DNA of 64,000 bases from Rhodobacteraceae bacterium S2214 (GTDB lineage Bacteria > Pseudomonadota > Alphaproteobacteria > Rhodobacterales > Rhodobacteraceae): the NCBI GenBank assembly GCA_025141675.1, contig CP081161.1, forward strand, positions 310,001-374,000, read 5' to 3'. The translations under genes and the position numbers were made by a program. The notes below the pieces were generated by a model. That model searched no databases. It was not told the DNA's origin and saw only the letters and a list, made by a program, of their open reading frames with translations. Shown piece after piece: positions 9,827-19,409 of the stretch (positions are counted from its first letter, which is position 1; every line of letters starts with the position of its first letter).

Positions 9827-10615
9827 ATGTATGCATTTGACATTGAACGGCCCGCAACGGTGGCAGACGCCGCCGCGGCGTTGGCAAACGAAGACGCACA
9901 GGCGCTGGGCGGCGGTCAAACGCTGATCCCGACGCTGAAAGCACGGCTTGCCAGCCCGGAAAAGCTGGTCAGCCTGTCTGGTATTGCTGAAATGCAGGGC
10001 ATGTCGTCGGAGGACGGCAATCTGCGGATCGGTGGTGGAACTATCCATGCGACCGTCGCATCCGAGGCAGGCGCGATCTATCCAGCGCTCGCCGGTCTTG
10101 CGGCCAACATTGGCGATCCTGCCGTGCGCAATCGCGGGACCATTGGCGGATCAATCGCTAACAACGACCCTGCAGCGTGCTATCCTGCGGCAGCCTTGGC
10201 ATCCGGTGCGACGATCGTGACAAACACACGTGAAATCGCAGCAGACGACTACTTCCAAGGAATGTTCACGACGGCACTGGAAGAAGGCGAGATCGTCACA
10301 GCGGTATCTTTTCCAGTTCCGGAAAAGGCGCACTACGAAAAGTTCGTGCAGCCTGCGTCACGCTTTGCGCTGGTTGGGGTGTTTGTCGCCAAATACGCGG
10401 ACGGTGTACGCGTCGCCGTGACAGGCGCATCCAATGATGGCGTGCATCGCTGGACGGCCGCAGAAGAAGCGCTTTCCGCGAACTTCTCGGCAGACGCCCT
10501 GGCGGATCTGACAGTCCCAGCGGATGATCTGATCAGCGACCTGCACGGGACCGCTGAATATCGGGCACATCTGGTCAAAGTCATGACCGGACGGGCTGTT
10601 TCGAAAGCCAGCTAA
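9827..10615 (+). CDS. coxM: Aerobic CO dehydrogenase-type medium (FAD) subunit
   Basis: A 262-residue flavoprotein subunit with the FAD-binding motifs LGGGQTLIPTLK near residue 28 and RNRGTIGGSIANNDPAACYP near residue 104. It accepts electrons from the iron-sulfur subunit and passes them to the quinone pool or another acceptor. At 262 residues it is slightly shorter than form I CoxM (about 285), as usual for form II. It starts 12 bases after coxL with GGAGAG upstream. A rho-independent terminator follows, so the cox transcript probably ends here. Confidence 0.94.
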   Translation: MYAFDIERPATVADAAAALANEDAQALGGGQTLIPTLKARLASPEKLVSLSGIAEMQGMSSEDGNLRIGGGTIHATVASEAGAIYPALAGLAANIGDPAVRNRGTIGGSIANNDPAACYPAAALASGATIVTNTREIAADDYFQGMFTTALEEGEIVTAVSFPVPEKAHYEKFVQPASRFALVGVFVAKYADGVRVAVTGASNDGVHRWTAAEEALSANFSADALADLTVPADDLISDLHGTAEYRAHLVKVMTGRAVSKAS

Positions 10616-10634
10616 GACCAATTGAAAACAACAG

Positions 10635-10662
10635 AAGGCCTCGCAGTTTGCGGGGCCTTTTT
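10635..10662 (+). terminator. Rho-independent terminator after coxM
   Basis: The arms AAGGCCTCGCA and TGCGGGGCCTT pair with one T-G wobble around a 3-base loop, and a T run follows. It lies 20 bases after the coxM stop and before the globin gene. Confidence 0.8.
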
Positions 10663-10722
10663 CATTCTGGGTTGGGGTCACTTAATCTTAGGAAATGTGG
10701 GTTATGTTCGGCGTCGTAACGG

Positions 10723-11160
10723 ATGAAGAACGTGGACCTCATGTTAACGGACGATCAAATTGATCTCATTAGGGATTCCGCCGAACGCATTGCCGAAACC
10801 AATGTGGCGGCAACAAATGCGTTCTATGCAAACCTGTTTTCAGCCGCACCAAGCATCCGAAACCTGTTTCCGGACGACATGTTCAACCAAAGCGAAAAAC
10901 TTTGGAATTCCATCGTCATGGTTGTGGAAAGTGCAGACGACCTTGGTGAAATCACGGACGCGCTGAAACAACTGGGCGCCAGACACGTGCAATACGGCGC
11001 TGAACCGGAACATTACGAACTGGTGTCACAGATTCTGATCGAAACGATCTCTGCGCTCATGGATAATCACTGGACCCTTGCACATCAGGATGCGTGGCAG
11101 ACTGCACTCAATGCGGTTTGCACTACCATGCTGAAAGGTGCTGCTGACAGTGGGACCTAA
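10723..11160 (+). CDS. Single-domain bacterial globin
   Basis: A 145-residue globin of the bacterial hemoglobin (Vgb/Hmp) type with no attached reductase. FYANLF gives Tyr35 at the B10 position, Gln56 fits E7, and His88 in LGARHVQYG aligns with the proximal heme ligand of Vitreoscilla hemoglobin (His85). The full helical core is present, so heme binding is likely. It may bind oxygen or nitric oxide. The gene ends inside the first codons of the GGDEF-EAL gene, which makes it a likely sensor partner instead of a detoxifying enzyme; that link is inferred from the overlap. It lies after the cox terminator, so it probably has its own promoter. Confidence 0.88.
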   Translation: MKNVDLMLTDDQIDLIRDSAERIAETNVAATNAFYANLFSAAPSIRNLFPDDMFNQSEKLWNSIVMVVESADDLGEITDALKQLGARHVQYGAEPEHYELVSQILIETISALMDNHWTLAHQDAWQTALNAVCTTMLKGAADSGT

Positions 11161-12973
11161 AGAAACACAACGACCGACAAGCCATACTTCATTTCACATG
11201 GCCCGTTTCAGTGTGCTGCTAGACGAAGTGCATAACCTGCGTCTTGCCAGCCATAATTTCGCGATGTTGTGCTTATCTGCCAGTACATTGTCCGATAGCG
11301 GGCCAAACGACGCACGTGTTGTGCGTCAGCGATTGCGTGAAATATCTGGTTTGTGGGCCCGTTTGCGGAATGCAGGTGATCACATTCTGTACGGAAGCGA
11401 CAGCCACCTCATTCAGATCATGTCAAAAGCGTTTACGCGCCAAACTGAGGATTCGTTCCGATGCTTTGAAGACATCGGCATTAGCATCTGCACTCAGCTT
11501 CTGTTTGACCAACGCCCCGAAACAACGGAATTGCGCGAACTGATGCGGATCGTGACCGAAGAATTGCATCAAACGATAGACGGGTTATTGGCGGCGGCCC
11601 GACATGTTGGCCAGATCGGGGATCAAAGCGCATCCAGATTGGCGTCTGTCGATGAACTGACTGGTTTGCCAAATCGGCGCGCATTGTATGACCATATCCA
11701 ACGGTACGACGCAGGACATTGGCCCCATAGCAACGTCGCTGTGATGCAGATCGATCTGGATCGTTTGAAAATCATCAATGACACGATGGGGCATGCGGCC
11801 GGTGACAAGGCGCTGCGCCACGCGTCATCCGCGATGATATCCACCGATCATCCCAACATGTTTGTCGCGCGGACGGGTGGGGACGAATTCGTCCTTCTGC
11901 TATTCGGCGACTTCGAATCCGACGCGCTAAAGGACATTGCCGATCAATTGATCGCCACTATTTCCACCCCTTTCATCGTAGAGGGCAAGGAATGCTACGC
12001 AGGGGCGAGCGTTGGTATCGAAACAGGTAATTTTGCGGATGGTCTGCCGCTTGATTCATACATTCGGAACGCTGATCTCGCCCTTTACACTGCAAAGAAT
12101 GGCGGGCGCGGTAAAAGCAGGTTCTTTTCGCCCACATTGCGAACCCAGATTGAGAAGGTCGAAGAACTACAATCGGACATGCGCGAGGGTCTGCAAAAAG
12201 GGGAATTCAGACCGTATTTCCAGCCGCAGGTCGAAGGACGATCGGGCAAAATCGTTGGTTTTGAATCCTTGGCGCGATGGCATCACCCTTCACGCGGGGT
12301 GCTAACACCATTCCATTTCCTGTCTGCCGCCGAAGATGCAAGATTGCTCGATCAGCTTGATCAGCACCTGATGGTCAGCACCTTTACCACGCTCCGTACA
12401 TGGATTGATCAAGGGCTCGACGTGCCACAGGTTTCCCTGAACCTGACAACAAGCCGCCTGTTAGATGTCGATCTGGTTGATACCATTCTGTTCGCGGCAA
12501 GCGATGCGGGGGTCGATCCTAGCAAGATCAGCGTCGAAATTCTCGAAAGCGCGATGATTGATAACACATCAAAGCGCATGATCGAGAATATCAAAAATCT
12601 GTCCGCTGCAGGTATCAAAGTGGAGCTGGATGATTTTGGAACAGGCCATGCGTCGATATCAAACCTACGGCATTTCAGGGTGGACCGGATCAAGATTGAT
12701 CGCAGCTTTGTCAAAGACGTCCATCTATATTCCGAACTCGCTCGCATCACATCCGCGATGATCGGGTTAGCGCATTCTTTACGGATTGATGTGTTGGCGG
12801 AGGGGATCGAAACACCCGAGGAACGGCTCGTGCTCAATGCGCTTGGCTGCGATCACATTCAGGGGTTCGGCGTGGCGCATCCGATGCCAGCAAGCGATGT
12901 GCCTGACTGGCTTCAAGCAACGCAAAAGATAAAAAAGCTACCGCCGCGCCGTCGTAAAAACAGCGCGGCATAG
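11138..12973 (+). CDS. GGDEF-EAL c-di-GMP cyclase/phosphodiesterase
   Basis: An N-terminal helical region without a recognised sensor domain (about 1-165) is followed by a GGDEF domain with an intact ARTGGDEF motif near residue 248, then an EAL domain. The EAL motif is present as FESLARW near residue 375, with DDFGTG, IKIDRSFV, AEGIET and QGFG all present, so both domains look catalytically competent. No RxxD inhibitory site precedes GGDEF. The 611-residue frame begins at a GTG (11138), overlapping the globin by 23 bases; GTG at 11150 or ATG at 11198 are alternatives. It is cytoplasmic, without membrane segments. The lack of its own sensor domain beside a free globin is notable. Confidence 0.9.
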   Translation: MLLTVGPKETQRPTSHTSFHMARFSVLLDEVHNLRLASHNFAMLCLSASTLSDSGPNDARVVRQRLREISGLWARLRNAGDHILYGSDSHLIQIMSKAFTRQTEDSFRCFEDIGISICTQLLFDQRPETTELRELMRIVTEELHQTIDGLLAAARHVGQIGDQSASRLASVDELTGLPNRRALYDHIQRYDAGHWPHSNVAVMQIDLDRLKIINDTMGHAAGDKALRHASSAMISTDHPNMFVARTGGDEFVLLLFGDFESDALKDIADQLIATISTPFIVEGKECYAGASVGIETGNFADGLPLDSYIRNADLALYTAKNGGRGKSRFFSPTLRTQIEKVEELQSDMREGLQKGEFRPYFQPQVEGRSGKIVGFESLARWHHPSRGVLTPFHFLSAAEDARLLDQLDQHLMVSTFTTLRTWIDQGLDVPQVSLNLTTSRLLDVDLVDTILFAASDAGVDPSKISVEILESAMIDNTSKRMIENIKNLSAAGIKVELDDFGTGHASISNLRHFRVDRIKIDRSFVKDVHLYSELARITSAMIGLAHSLRIDVLAEGIETPEERLVLNALGCDHIQGFGVAHPMPASDVPDWLQATQKIKKLPPRRRKNSAA

Positions 12974-12977
12974 GTTT

Positions 12978-14498
12978 TTATCTGACATGACCTGGTTTTG
13001 GATCGGTCTCAGCCGCGGCATCTACCTCTGGCGCATCGACAACTTCTTCGGCGTCTTCGATTTCAACAATGATAACATCGTTATCAGGGGTCGCTACATC
13101 TTCTGGTTCCGCAGGCTTCGCCAACTGACCAACAATCAACGGCAGCATTTCAGTTCCAGATGGCATCGCCACATCGCCCTTTGTCGGTGTCGTCCACGCC
13201 AATGTGTCAAAGGAAGAACAATTGTCACACACAGGCACCCAAACCGGATGCACGTGCTGGCATGTTGAACAGACCCACTGCGGACCACGTGATGCGGTCA
13301 GCGCTTTGGTCAACCAACCACGAACAACTTCATCACTTTTGCCTTCACCGCGTTCAATCGCCGCCATAAGTGTCAGGCTACGCGCAGTCGGATCCGTTGT
13401 GACAAGATCGCCAAGCGCGCGTTTTGCTTCTGGGAAGTCCTCTGCGGCGATGTTCAATTCGGCCAACAGCATCTTCGTTTCGGGATGATCCGGCTTCACT
13501 TTCGTCAACGTTTTGAAACGCTTCAGACGTGCAGCGGCGGTTTCATCCGGTGCAATCTCGGCAAAGGCAGCCGCCAAATCAGGGTGCGGCTGGGCGGTCC
13601 ACGCCTTTACAATCACACGTGACGCATAGCGCGCATTGCCAGCGGCAACGTAACCACGGGCAGCCATACAAGCAGCTGGGATCAGATCCGGTGACATCCG
13701 GTTCGCTTCAATCGCAGCTTCGCGGGCTTCAACATCTTTGCCTTCGTTCAGGATATCCTTGGCTTCGGACAGCGCCAGAACGGCATCACGACGACGGTGC
13801 ACATCGCGCGGCAATGATCCCGCTTTCAGTTTCGCATTCAGCGTTTCGCGCGCACCTTTCCAGTCTTCTTTCTCAGCTTGCAGCTTTATCAGAACGTCCT
13901 GTGTTTCAGTGTGCTTTGGCTTCAGCGCGAACGCCTTTTGCGCCAGTTTCAACGCCGTATCGGTTTCGCCATCATCCAGCTTTTGCTTGAGAATACCGCG
14001 CACACCAACAAAGCGCGTGCTGTCATCTGCCAACAGCTTTTTGTACGTCGCCTCGGCCTTACGACGATCACCGGCCATTTCAGCGGCTTGGGCTGTCAGA
14101 AGGTTCGTCAGCTTCGGGTTATCAAGGTAACGTTCAGCGCGGGACGCTTTTGTCATCGCAAGGTGACCTTCACCGGATGCCAGCGCCATCATCCCTTCGG
14201 ACAGCGCTTCGAACCCTTTGCGTTCACGGTTGCGGTCGAAGTAGCGCGAAATCGCGGTTTCATCACCGTTCAAGAACTTGAACGTCGCGATCAGCAATTT
14301 GACCAACCGCAGACCCAGCCACACCAGAACGACCAGCGCGATAAAGGCAAAGACCGCTTCTAGCACCGACAGTGTAATTTCGATCCCGCCGATGGTCAGG
14401 GCAACGCCGCCTTGCACCTCGAGCAGTTGGGTCGCGCCGTATGTCAGGCCAGTGACAATAAGAATGAAAGCCAGAATTTTGATCAGGGACCAGAGCAT
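12978..14498 (-). CDS. hemY: HemY-like membrane TPR protein
   Basis: A 506-residue protein. It has two N-terminal membrane helices (about 3-25 and 40-60, the HemY_N region), a long tetratricopeptide region to about 390, then an unusual zinc-ribbon-like segment WVCSTCQHVHPVWVPVCDNC, and an acidic tail. The family sits in heme operons of proteobacteria and is thought to scaffold late tetrapyrrole steps at the membrane; it is not the protoporphyrinogen oxidase also named HemY. It lies 11 bases after the Mic60-like gene and completes a hemD-mic60-hemY operon. The CxxC pairs resemble the rubredoxin-like ends of other TPR assembly proteins; metal binding is inferred. Confidence 0.82.
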   Translation of the reverse strand: MLWSLIKILAFILIVTGLTYGATQLLEVQGGVALTIGGIEITLSVLEAVFAFIALVVLVWLGLRLVKLLIATFKFLNGDETAISRYFDRNRERKGFEALSEGMMALASGEGHLAMTKASRAERYLDNPKLTNLLTAQAAEMAGDRRKAEATYKKLLADDSTRFVGVRGILKQKLDDGETDTALKLAQKAFALKPKHTETQDVLIKLQAEKEDWKGARETLNAKLKAGSLPRDVHRRRDAVLALSEAKDILNEGKDVEAREAAIEANRMSPDLIPAACMAARGYVAAGNARYASRVIVKAWTAQPHPDLAAAFAEIAPDETAAARLKRFKTLTKVKPDHPETKMLLAELNIAAEDFPEAKRALGDLVTTDPTARSLTLMAAIERGEGKSDEVVRGWLTKALTASRGPQWVCSTCQHVHPVWVPVCDNCSSFDTLAWTTPTKGDVAMPSGTEMLPLIVGQLAKPAEPEDVATPDNDVIIVEIEDAEEVVDAPEVDAAAETDPKPGHVR

Positions 14499-14509
14499 CG
14501 CGTTGACCT

Positions 14510-15742
14510 TCAGTTATCGTTTAAGGAAGTAGAAATGTCGTTCGCCGCAGCCAATGCATCAGCACGGGCCTGCGCCTGTTGCACCCAGCCGGCCAATGGA
14601 CCAGCGGCACCTTCAGGAAGGGCGGACACTTCGGACAATGCGGTTTCAAGCTGGCCTTCTTTCAAAGCAGCTTCCGCACGTGACAATATGGCATCTGCGT
14701 CATCCCCATCACGGGGTGCAACAGACCGGACGTTAAATTGTTCCCGCAAAAACGATCCGAATGCGCCCGTACTTTCGCCGGATGACCCATCAGATCGCGC
14801 GTCGGACAATGCTTGACGGGCCGCAGGTGGAAAGTCGCCTTGCAGCTTTGCCAATGTCGGCACGCCTTCGGCAACTGCCGTCAAAGCGTCCGGCGCAGGT
14901 TCGCCCAGCACATCTTCGAGTTCAGCCAACGCAGCGGTCATCGGTGCGCCAGTATCCAAAGAACTGCGGATCTGTGCCAGTGCTGCGCGACCTTTCGCGT
15001 TACGCGCGGCCAACAAAGCAGCTTCTTCAATCGCTGCCGCTTCTTCGCGGGTCGATTCAAGTTGCGCAAAAGCGGCGCTTGCTTGTTCTTCGACTTGGGC
15101 ACGCAGGTTGTCCAGCTCTGCCTGATAGGCCTGCAGCGCAGTGTCTTGTAGCGTGCCATCCGCACTTGGCTGTTTTTCCAGCGCGACTAGGCGGTCTTCG
15201 AAAGAGGTGATTCGTTCGTCCACGGACGCGAATTGGTCAGTCACTTGACCGCTAAGTGCCGCGATTTCGTCCGTCAAAGGTGTGATGTCAGGACCTGTTC
15301 CCAAACCCGCGATTTCAGCCTGCAGATCCGCAATCGCAGCTTCATTTGTGTTCATCGTATCAACCATCGCTGGTTCAAACCGTGGGATGAAATAATAAGC
15401 AGCGCCAAATCCAAGACCCGCTGCAATCAAGCCGCCTAATATGGCGGGCAAGAACACACTATTCGATGCGGAATCGTGTGGCTCAGGAGACGTGTGGACC
15501 TGTTGCGTAGGCGTTTCCGGCGATGACACGGGTGTATCATCAACGATCGTCTCTTCGACGATAGGTTCCGGTGTGATCTCTTCTGCAACAGCAACTTCTT
15601 CTGGCGTGTCGGGGATCGTTTCCTCGGTGACGTCTTCTGTCACCTCCGGTGTTTCGTCAGGCGTTGCCTCGGCAATCGTTTCTTCGGCTTCGACCACGTC
15701 TGGGGTCTTATCCTTTTGACTAGATTTGCTCTTCTTGGCCAA
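14510..15742 (-). CDS. Mitofilin/Mic60 family inner-membrane protein
   Basis: About 410 residues. The chosen start is a TTG at 15742 (reading AKKSKSSQKDK), preceded by GGGAAAGGGCG. The open frame continues to 15949, but that part overlaps hemD antiparallel to any known domain. The N-terminal half is acidic and proline/threonine-rich, with many EE and TPE repeats. One membrane helix follows (FLPAILGGLIAAGLGFGAAYY), then a long coiled coil and a C-terminal mitofilin-like domain. Alphaproteobacterial Mic60 homologues shape intracytoplasmic membranes and are typically encoded between hemD and hemY, exactly as here. The family call rests on architecture and neighbourhood; sequence divergence is high in this family. 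Confidence 0.8.
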   Translation of the reverse strand: MAKKSKSSQKDKTPDVVEAEETIAEATPDETPEVTEDVTEETIPDTPEEVAVAEEITPEPIVEETIVDDTPVSSPETPTQQVHTSPEPHDSASNSVFLPAILGGLIAAGLGFGAAYYFIPRFEPAMVDTMNTNEAAIADLQAEIAGLGTGPDITPLTDEIAALSGQVTDQFASVDERITSFEDRLVALEKQPSADGTLQDTALQAYQAELDNLRAQVEEQASAAFAQLESTREEAAAIEEAALLAARNAKGRAALAQIRSSLDTGAPMTAALAELEDVLGEPAPDALTAVAEGVPTLAKLQGDFPPAARQALSDARSDGSSGESTGAFGSFLREQFNVRSVAPRDGDDADAILSRAEAALKEGQLETALSEVSALPEGAAGPLAGWVQQAQARADALAAANDISTSLNDN

Positions 15743-15827
15743 CGTATCGCCCTTTCCCAACTCATCAACGCGACCCAAAGGCCGACAGTTCACGTTATAA
15801 CGCGTAGCACAGACCCTCAAGCCATGA

Positions 15828-16535
15828 TCAGGGGGAGATTTCGGCATATCGCGCCAAAGTCGCCGCAACCATCCCCGCCCCATCGCGGGACTTTGCAACT
15901 GCGCGACTGACGACGGGCGCGTTTTGCTGCACGACATCAATCGCTTCACTTATGACGACGAGATGCAGCGGTGCAGAGAAATCCGCAATCTGTCCGAACA
16001 GTTTCGCACTGCGTGGCGAAAAAAGTGGCACAATTATAGGGGTTTCGCCCTTTAATGTATCAAGCGCCAATTGCGTGGGCGCAATCGCAACCTGATCATA
16101 GGCGATCACAGCTTCGCAATTGATACCTGCAGCAGATACATCGTCGACGACAGTGCCAGCGACATGACGACCCCGCAGATGAACCATCCGACCAACCGGT
16201 GCCTGTGCGACAATAAGCGCCACAAGACTGCGATTATTCCCATCTGCGATCCGTACATCAAACCCAAGCTCGGCCGCCGCCTGCGCAGTCCGCGATCCAA
16301 CGCACCACGCTGTTATGCCAACAGGGATTCCCACGCGCATCGCTTGCGAAACACCATTCATGGACGTGAAAACGACGTGCTTCATGTCATCCAACGCCCC
16401 GACAACCGCAACCGGCGCGATTTCAATCAAAGGAGAGATAACACAGTTCACGGGCCCACCATGCGCCGCTTCCAATGACGCGGCAAACGCTTCTGCCTGC
16501 GCTTTTGGTCGTGTGATCAGCACAGTTGCTGACAT
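15828..16535 (-). CDS. hemD: Uroporphyrinogen-III synthase
   Basis: A 235-residue enzyme that closes hydroxymethylbilane to uroporphyrinogen III in heme and cobalamin synthesis. The start [18 protein letters not shown] is typical (LxTRP motif), and the second half carries [15 protein letters not shown], the SPR/SA region conserved in HemD. Length is normal. It is the first gene of the minus-strand hemD-mic60-hemY operon and is divergent from tsaD across about 70 bases, an arrangement common in Rhodobacteraceae. Confidence 0.9.
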   Translation of the reverse strand: MSATVLITRPKAQAEAFAASLEAAHGGPVNCVISPLIEIAPVAVVGALDDMKHVVFTSMNGVSQAMRVGIPVGITAWCVGSRTAQAAAELGFDVRIADGNNRSLVALIVAQAPVGRMVHLRGRHVAGTVVDDVSAAGINCEAVIAYDQVAIAPTQLALDTLKGETPIIVPLFSPRSAKLFGQIADFSAPLHLVVISEAIDVVQQNAPVVSRAVAKSRDGAGMVAATLARYAEISP

Positions 16536-16606
16536 GTCGGATCGCCCCGCCGTTGTTTTGCCCTGTGCAGAGTGTTACCTGCGAAACGGAAACAGGCAAT
16601 GGGCGC

Positions 16607-17701
16607 ATGATGACTGATACTCTGACCGTTCTTGGGATCGAAAGCAGCTGCGACGATACAGCCGCCGCCGTGGTCCGGTTGAATGGCACCGCTGATGTGC
16701 TGTCCTCTGTCGTCTACGGCCAAACTGCGCTGCATGCCGATTTCGGCGGCGTCGTCCCAGAAATTGCAGCACGTGCGCATGCTGAAAAGCTGGATCATTG
16801 TGTGGAAGACGCCCTGTCTCAGGCAAATCTGACGCTATCGGATCTTGACGGGATCGCGGTCACGGCGGGTCCGGGTCTGATTGGTGGTGTGTTGTCCGGC
16901 GTCATGTGTGCGAAAGGTCTATCCGCTGCGACGGGGCTTCCCCTGATCGGCGTGAACCATCTTGCGGGCCACGCTTTGACGCCGCGCCTGACAGACGACA
17001 TCGCCTATCCATTCCTGATGTTGCTCGTATCAGGTGGGCATTGCCAATTCCTGATCGCGAAGGGCCCCGACGATTTCAAACGTCTTGGCGGCACAATCGA
17101 CGATGCACCGGGTGAAGCGTTCGACAAAACCGCCCGCATTCTGGGCCTGCCACAGCCGGGTGGTCCGTCAGTTGAAAAGGCAGCGGCAAACGGTGACCCC
17201 AAACGGTTCAAACTACCCCGTCCGCTATTGGATCGGGAAGGATGTGATATGTCGTTCTCGGGCCTAAAAACCGCAATGCTGCGCGCCCGCGACGGTGTCG
17301 TGGCCGAAAAACAGGGTCTAACGCAGGCAGATCAGGCAGATCTATGCGCTGGGTTTCAAGCAGCGATCACAGATGTCCTTGTCGAAAAATCGCGTCGTGC
17401 GTTGACTGAATATCTTAAACTGAACCCAACGACGCCAACTTTGGCGGTGGCAGGCGGTGTCGCTGCGAACACAGCGATCCGCGCGGGGTTGCAAGACCTT
17501 TGCGCGAAACACGATGTCGCCTTCACTGCACCGCCTTTGGCACTTTGCACCGATAACGCAGCGATGATCGCCTATGTCGGACTAACGCGACTGGCCAAGA
17601 ATGACGTGGATGATTTGACCCTATCAGCGCGCCCGCGCTGGCCCTTGGATAACACCGCCGCACCCATGTTGGGATCCGGCAAGAAAGGCGCAAAAGCATG
17701 A
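16607..17701 (+). CDS. tsaD: tRNA N6-adenosine threonylcarbamoyltransferase
   Basis: A 364-residue ASKHA-fold enzyme that transfers the threonylcarbamoyl group to A37 of ANN-decoding tRNAs with TsaB and TsaE. It opens with [16 protein letters not shown] and has the metal-binding NHLAGH motif near residue 113 and SGGHCQF near 139. The start is ATG 16607 or the adjacent ATG 16610. The open frame begins at 16526, but those residues do not resemble the family. Its stop overlaps the gpsA start by four bases (ATGA). The partner gene tsaE is also in this window at 30048. Confidence 0.95.
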   Translation: MMTDTLTVLGIESSCDDTAAAVVRLNGTADVLSSVVYGQTALHADFGGVVPEIAARAHAEKLDHCVEDALSQANLTLSDLDGIAVTAGPGLIGGVLSGVMCAKGLSAATGLPLIGVNHLAGHALTPRLTDDIAYPFLMLLVSGGHCQFLIAKGPDDFKRLGGTIDDAPGEAFDKTARILGLPQPGGPSVEKAAANGDPKRFKLPRPLLDREGCDMSFSGLKTAMLRARDGVVAEKQGLTQADQADLCAGFQAAITDVLVEKSRRALTEYLKLNPTTPTLAVAGGVAANTAIRAGLQDLCAKHDVAFTAPPLALCTDNAAMIAYVGLTRLAKNDVDDLTLSARPRWPLDNTAAPMLGSGKKGAKA

Positions 17702-18660
17702 GCATCGCAGTCATTGGTGCCGGCGCATTTGGCGCAGCATTGGCCATAACATGGGCGCAATCAGGTCAAGACGTCACCCTTTGGGGCCGTGACGCAGACG
17801 TCATGAATGCGATGCAGACAAACCGCAAAGTGCCGCGCCTGCCAGACGCATCGCTACCCGCAAAAATTACCTGTTCTGCGAATTTAAACACTACATTTGC
17901 ACAGGACACGATCGCGTTGGCGCTGCCTGCACAGGCAATGCGCCCTTTTTTGGAAACCCACAATCAGGCCCTTTCCGGCAAATCGCTGATCGCTTGTTGC
18001 AAAGGGATCGATCTGACCACGATGACGGGCCCAGTTTCGACAATCCGGCAAATCGTCCCAAACGCCAATGCCGCGATGCTCACCGGACCCAGCTTTGCTG
18101 CAGATATCGCAAAGGGCCTGCCAACGGCGCTGACGCTCGCGATCTCTGACGACGCTATCGGCACAACGTTACAGACCCAACTGTCCACCCCGACGCTGCG
18201 CATCTACCGCGCGACCGACACGATTGGCGCGGAACTGGGCGGCGCGTTAAAGAACGTGATGGCAATTGCGTGTGGCGTGGCCATCGGCGCGGGCCTTGGC
18301 GATAGCGCACGGGCCGCGCTTATGACGCGCGGGTTTTCTGAAATGCTGACGCTCGCGGATAAATTGGGCGCGGAACGTGCAACGCTTGGTGGCCTGTCTG
18401 GCTTCGGTGATCTTGTACTGACCTGCACCTCTACCCAATCCCGCAACTTCCGGTATGGGCAATCGCTGGCCCGCGAAACCGGCTTTGACAAAACTACGAC
18501 TGTCGAAGGTGCCGCCACCGCAAAATCAGTGACTAAACTGGCGAAATCGCTTGAATTGGATCTGCCGATCTGCACGGTTGTGGCTGATCTGATTGATGCA
18601 AAAACCGACGTGTCCACGGCGCTAGAGGCGCTGATGGCCCGTCCCTTAAAGGAAGAATAG
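17698..18660 (+). CDS. gpsA: Glycerol-3-phosphate dehydrogenase [NAD(P)+]
   Basis: A 320-residue enzyme making sn-glycerol 3-phosphate for phospholipids. It has the Rossmann motif [11 protein letters not shown] at the N-terminus, the catalytic lysine region [13 protein letters not shown], and [14 protein letters not shown]. Length is standard. It is translationally coupled to tsaD through a four-base overlap and followed two bases later by a YciI gene. The cluster tsaD-gpsA-yciI-EVE is widespread in alphaproteobacteria. Confidence 0.95.
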   Translation: MSIAVIGAGAFGAALAITWAQSGQDVTLWGRDADVMNAMQTNRKVPRLPDASLPAKITCSANLNTTFAQDTIALALPAQAMRPFLETHNQALSGKSLIACCKGIDLTTMTGPVSTIRQIVPNANAAMLTGPSFAADIAKGLPTALTLAISDDAIGTTLQTQLSTPTLRIYRATDTIGAELGGALKNVMAIACGVAIGAGLGDSARAALMTRGFSEMLTLADKLGAERATLGGLSGFGDLVLTCTSTQSRNFRYGQSLARETGFDKTTTVEGAATAKSVTKLAKSLELDLPICTVVADLIDAKTDVSTALEALMARPLKEE

Positions 18661-18662
18661 AC

Positions 18663-18935
18663 ATGCTTGTTGCACTTATGGCCCGCGATAAATCTGGTGC
18701 TTTGCAAACGCGGCTTGATAATCGCGAAGCACATCTGGAGCATATCAAAGCGTCCGGTATCGTTGAAATGGCTGGGCCATTGCTGGACGCAAACGGCGGC
18801 ATGTGCGGATCGCTGATCGTGCTAAACGTCGAAGACATGGCGCAAGCGCAAGCATTTGCTGACAATGACCCATATGCAAAAGCGGGCCTGTTCGAAAGCG
18901 TCACTTTGGATGCTTGGAACAAGGTGATCGGCTGA
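18663..18935 (+). CDS. YciI family protein
   Basis: A 90-residue ferredoxin-like fold protein. It matches YciI in length, in the internal R-x-x-HLEH segment, in GPLLDANGGMCGSL, and in DPYAKAGLF near the C-terminus. The family has a conserved His/Asp pair, but its reaction is mostly unknown. It lies between gpsA (two bases upstream) and the EVE gene, whose ATG overlaps its stop by one base. Confidence 0.85.
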   Translation: MLVALMARDKSGALQTRLDNREAHLEHIKASGIVEMAGPLLDANGGMCGSLIVLNVEDMAQAQAFADNDPYAKAGLFESVTLDAWNKVIG

Positions 18936-19354
18936 TGGCCTACTGGCTTTTCAAATCAGAACCCGATGTCTTCGGCTGGGATGATCTAACCGCCAAAGGC
19001 GACGCAGGCGAAGAATGGGACGGCGTGCGCAACTACCAGGCACGCAACAACATGCGGGCGATGGCCAAAGGGGACCGTGGTTTTTTCTACCATTCGCGGT
19101 CCGGACTGGAAATCGTCGGGATCGTTGAAGTCTGCGCTGAAGCCCACCAAGACAGCACAACAGACGATGAACGCTGGGATTGCGTCGATGTCAAAGCGGT
19201 GCGTCCCTTCGCAAAAGCGGTGACATTGCAGGACATCAAAGCGGACGACAGGTTGTCTGAAATGGCGCTGGTGAAATCGTCGCGGCTTTCAGTTCAACCT
19301 GTCACCGATGACGAATGGGCCATTGTCTGCGCGCTAGGCGATACAAAACCCTAG
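18935..19354 (+). CDS. EVE domain protein
   Basis: A 139-residue protein beginning MAYWLFKSEPDVFGWDDL, the characteristic EVE opening, with WDGVRNYQARNNMRAM and GDRGFFYHS following. EVE domains belong to the PUA-like fold and are thought to recognise modified bases in RNA or DNA. The start at 18935 is preferred over an upstream in-frame codon at 18914 because the family opens at this methionine and it overlaps the YciI stop by one base. It is the last gene of the tsaD operon. Confidence 0.9.
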   Translation: MAYWLFKSEPDVFGWDDLTAKGDAGEEWDGVRNYQARNNMRAMAKGDRGFFYHSRSGLEIVGIVEVCAEAHQDSTTDDERWDCVDVKAVRPFAKAVTLQDIKADDRLSEMALVKSSRLSVQPVTDDEWAIVCALGDTKP

Positions 19355-19409
19355 GCGTCCAGCCAAACGTCGCCCATAGTTCACACCATCCAAAATAACG
19401 GAGGGGACT

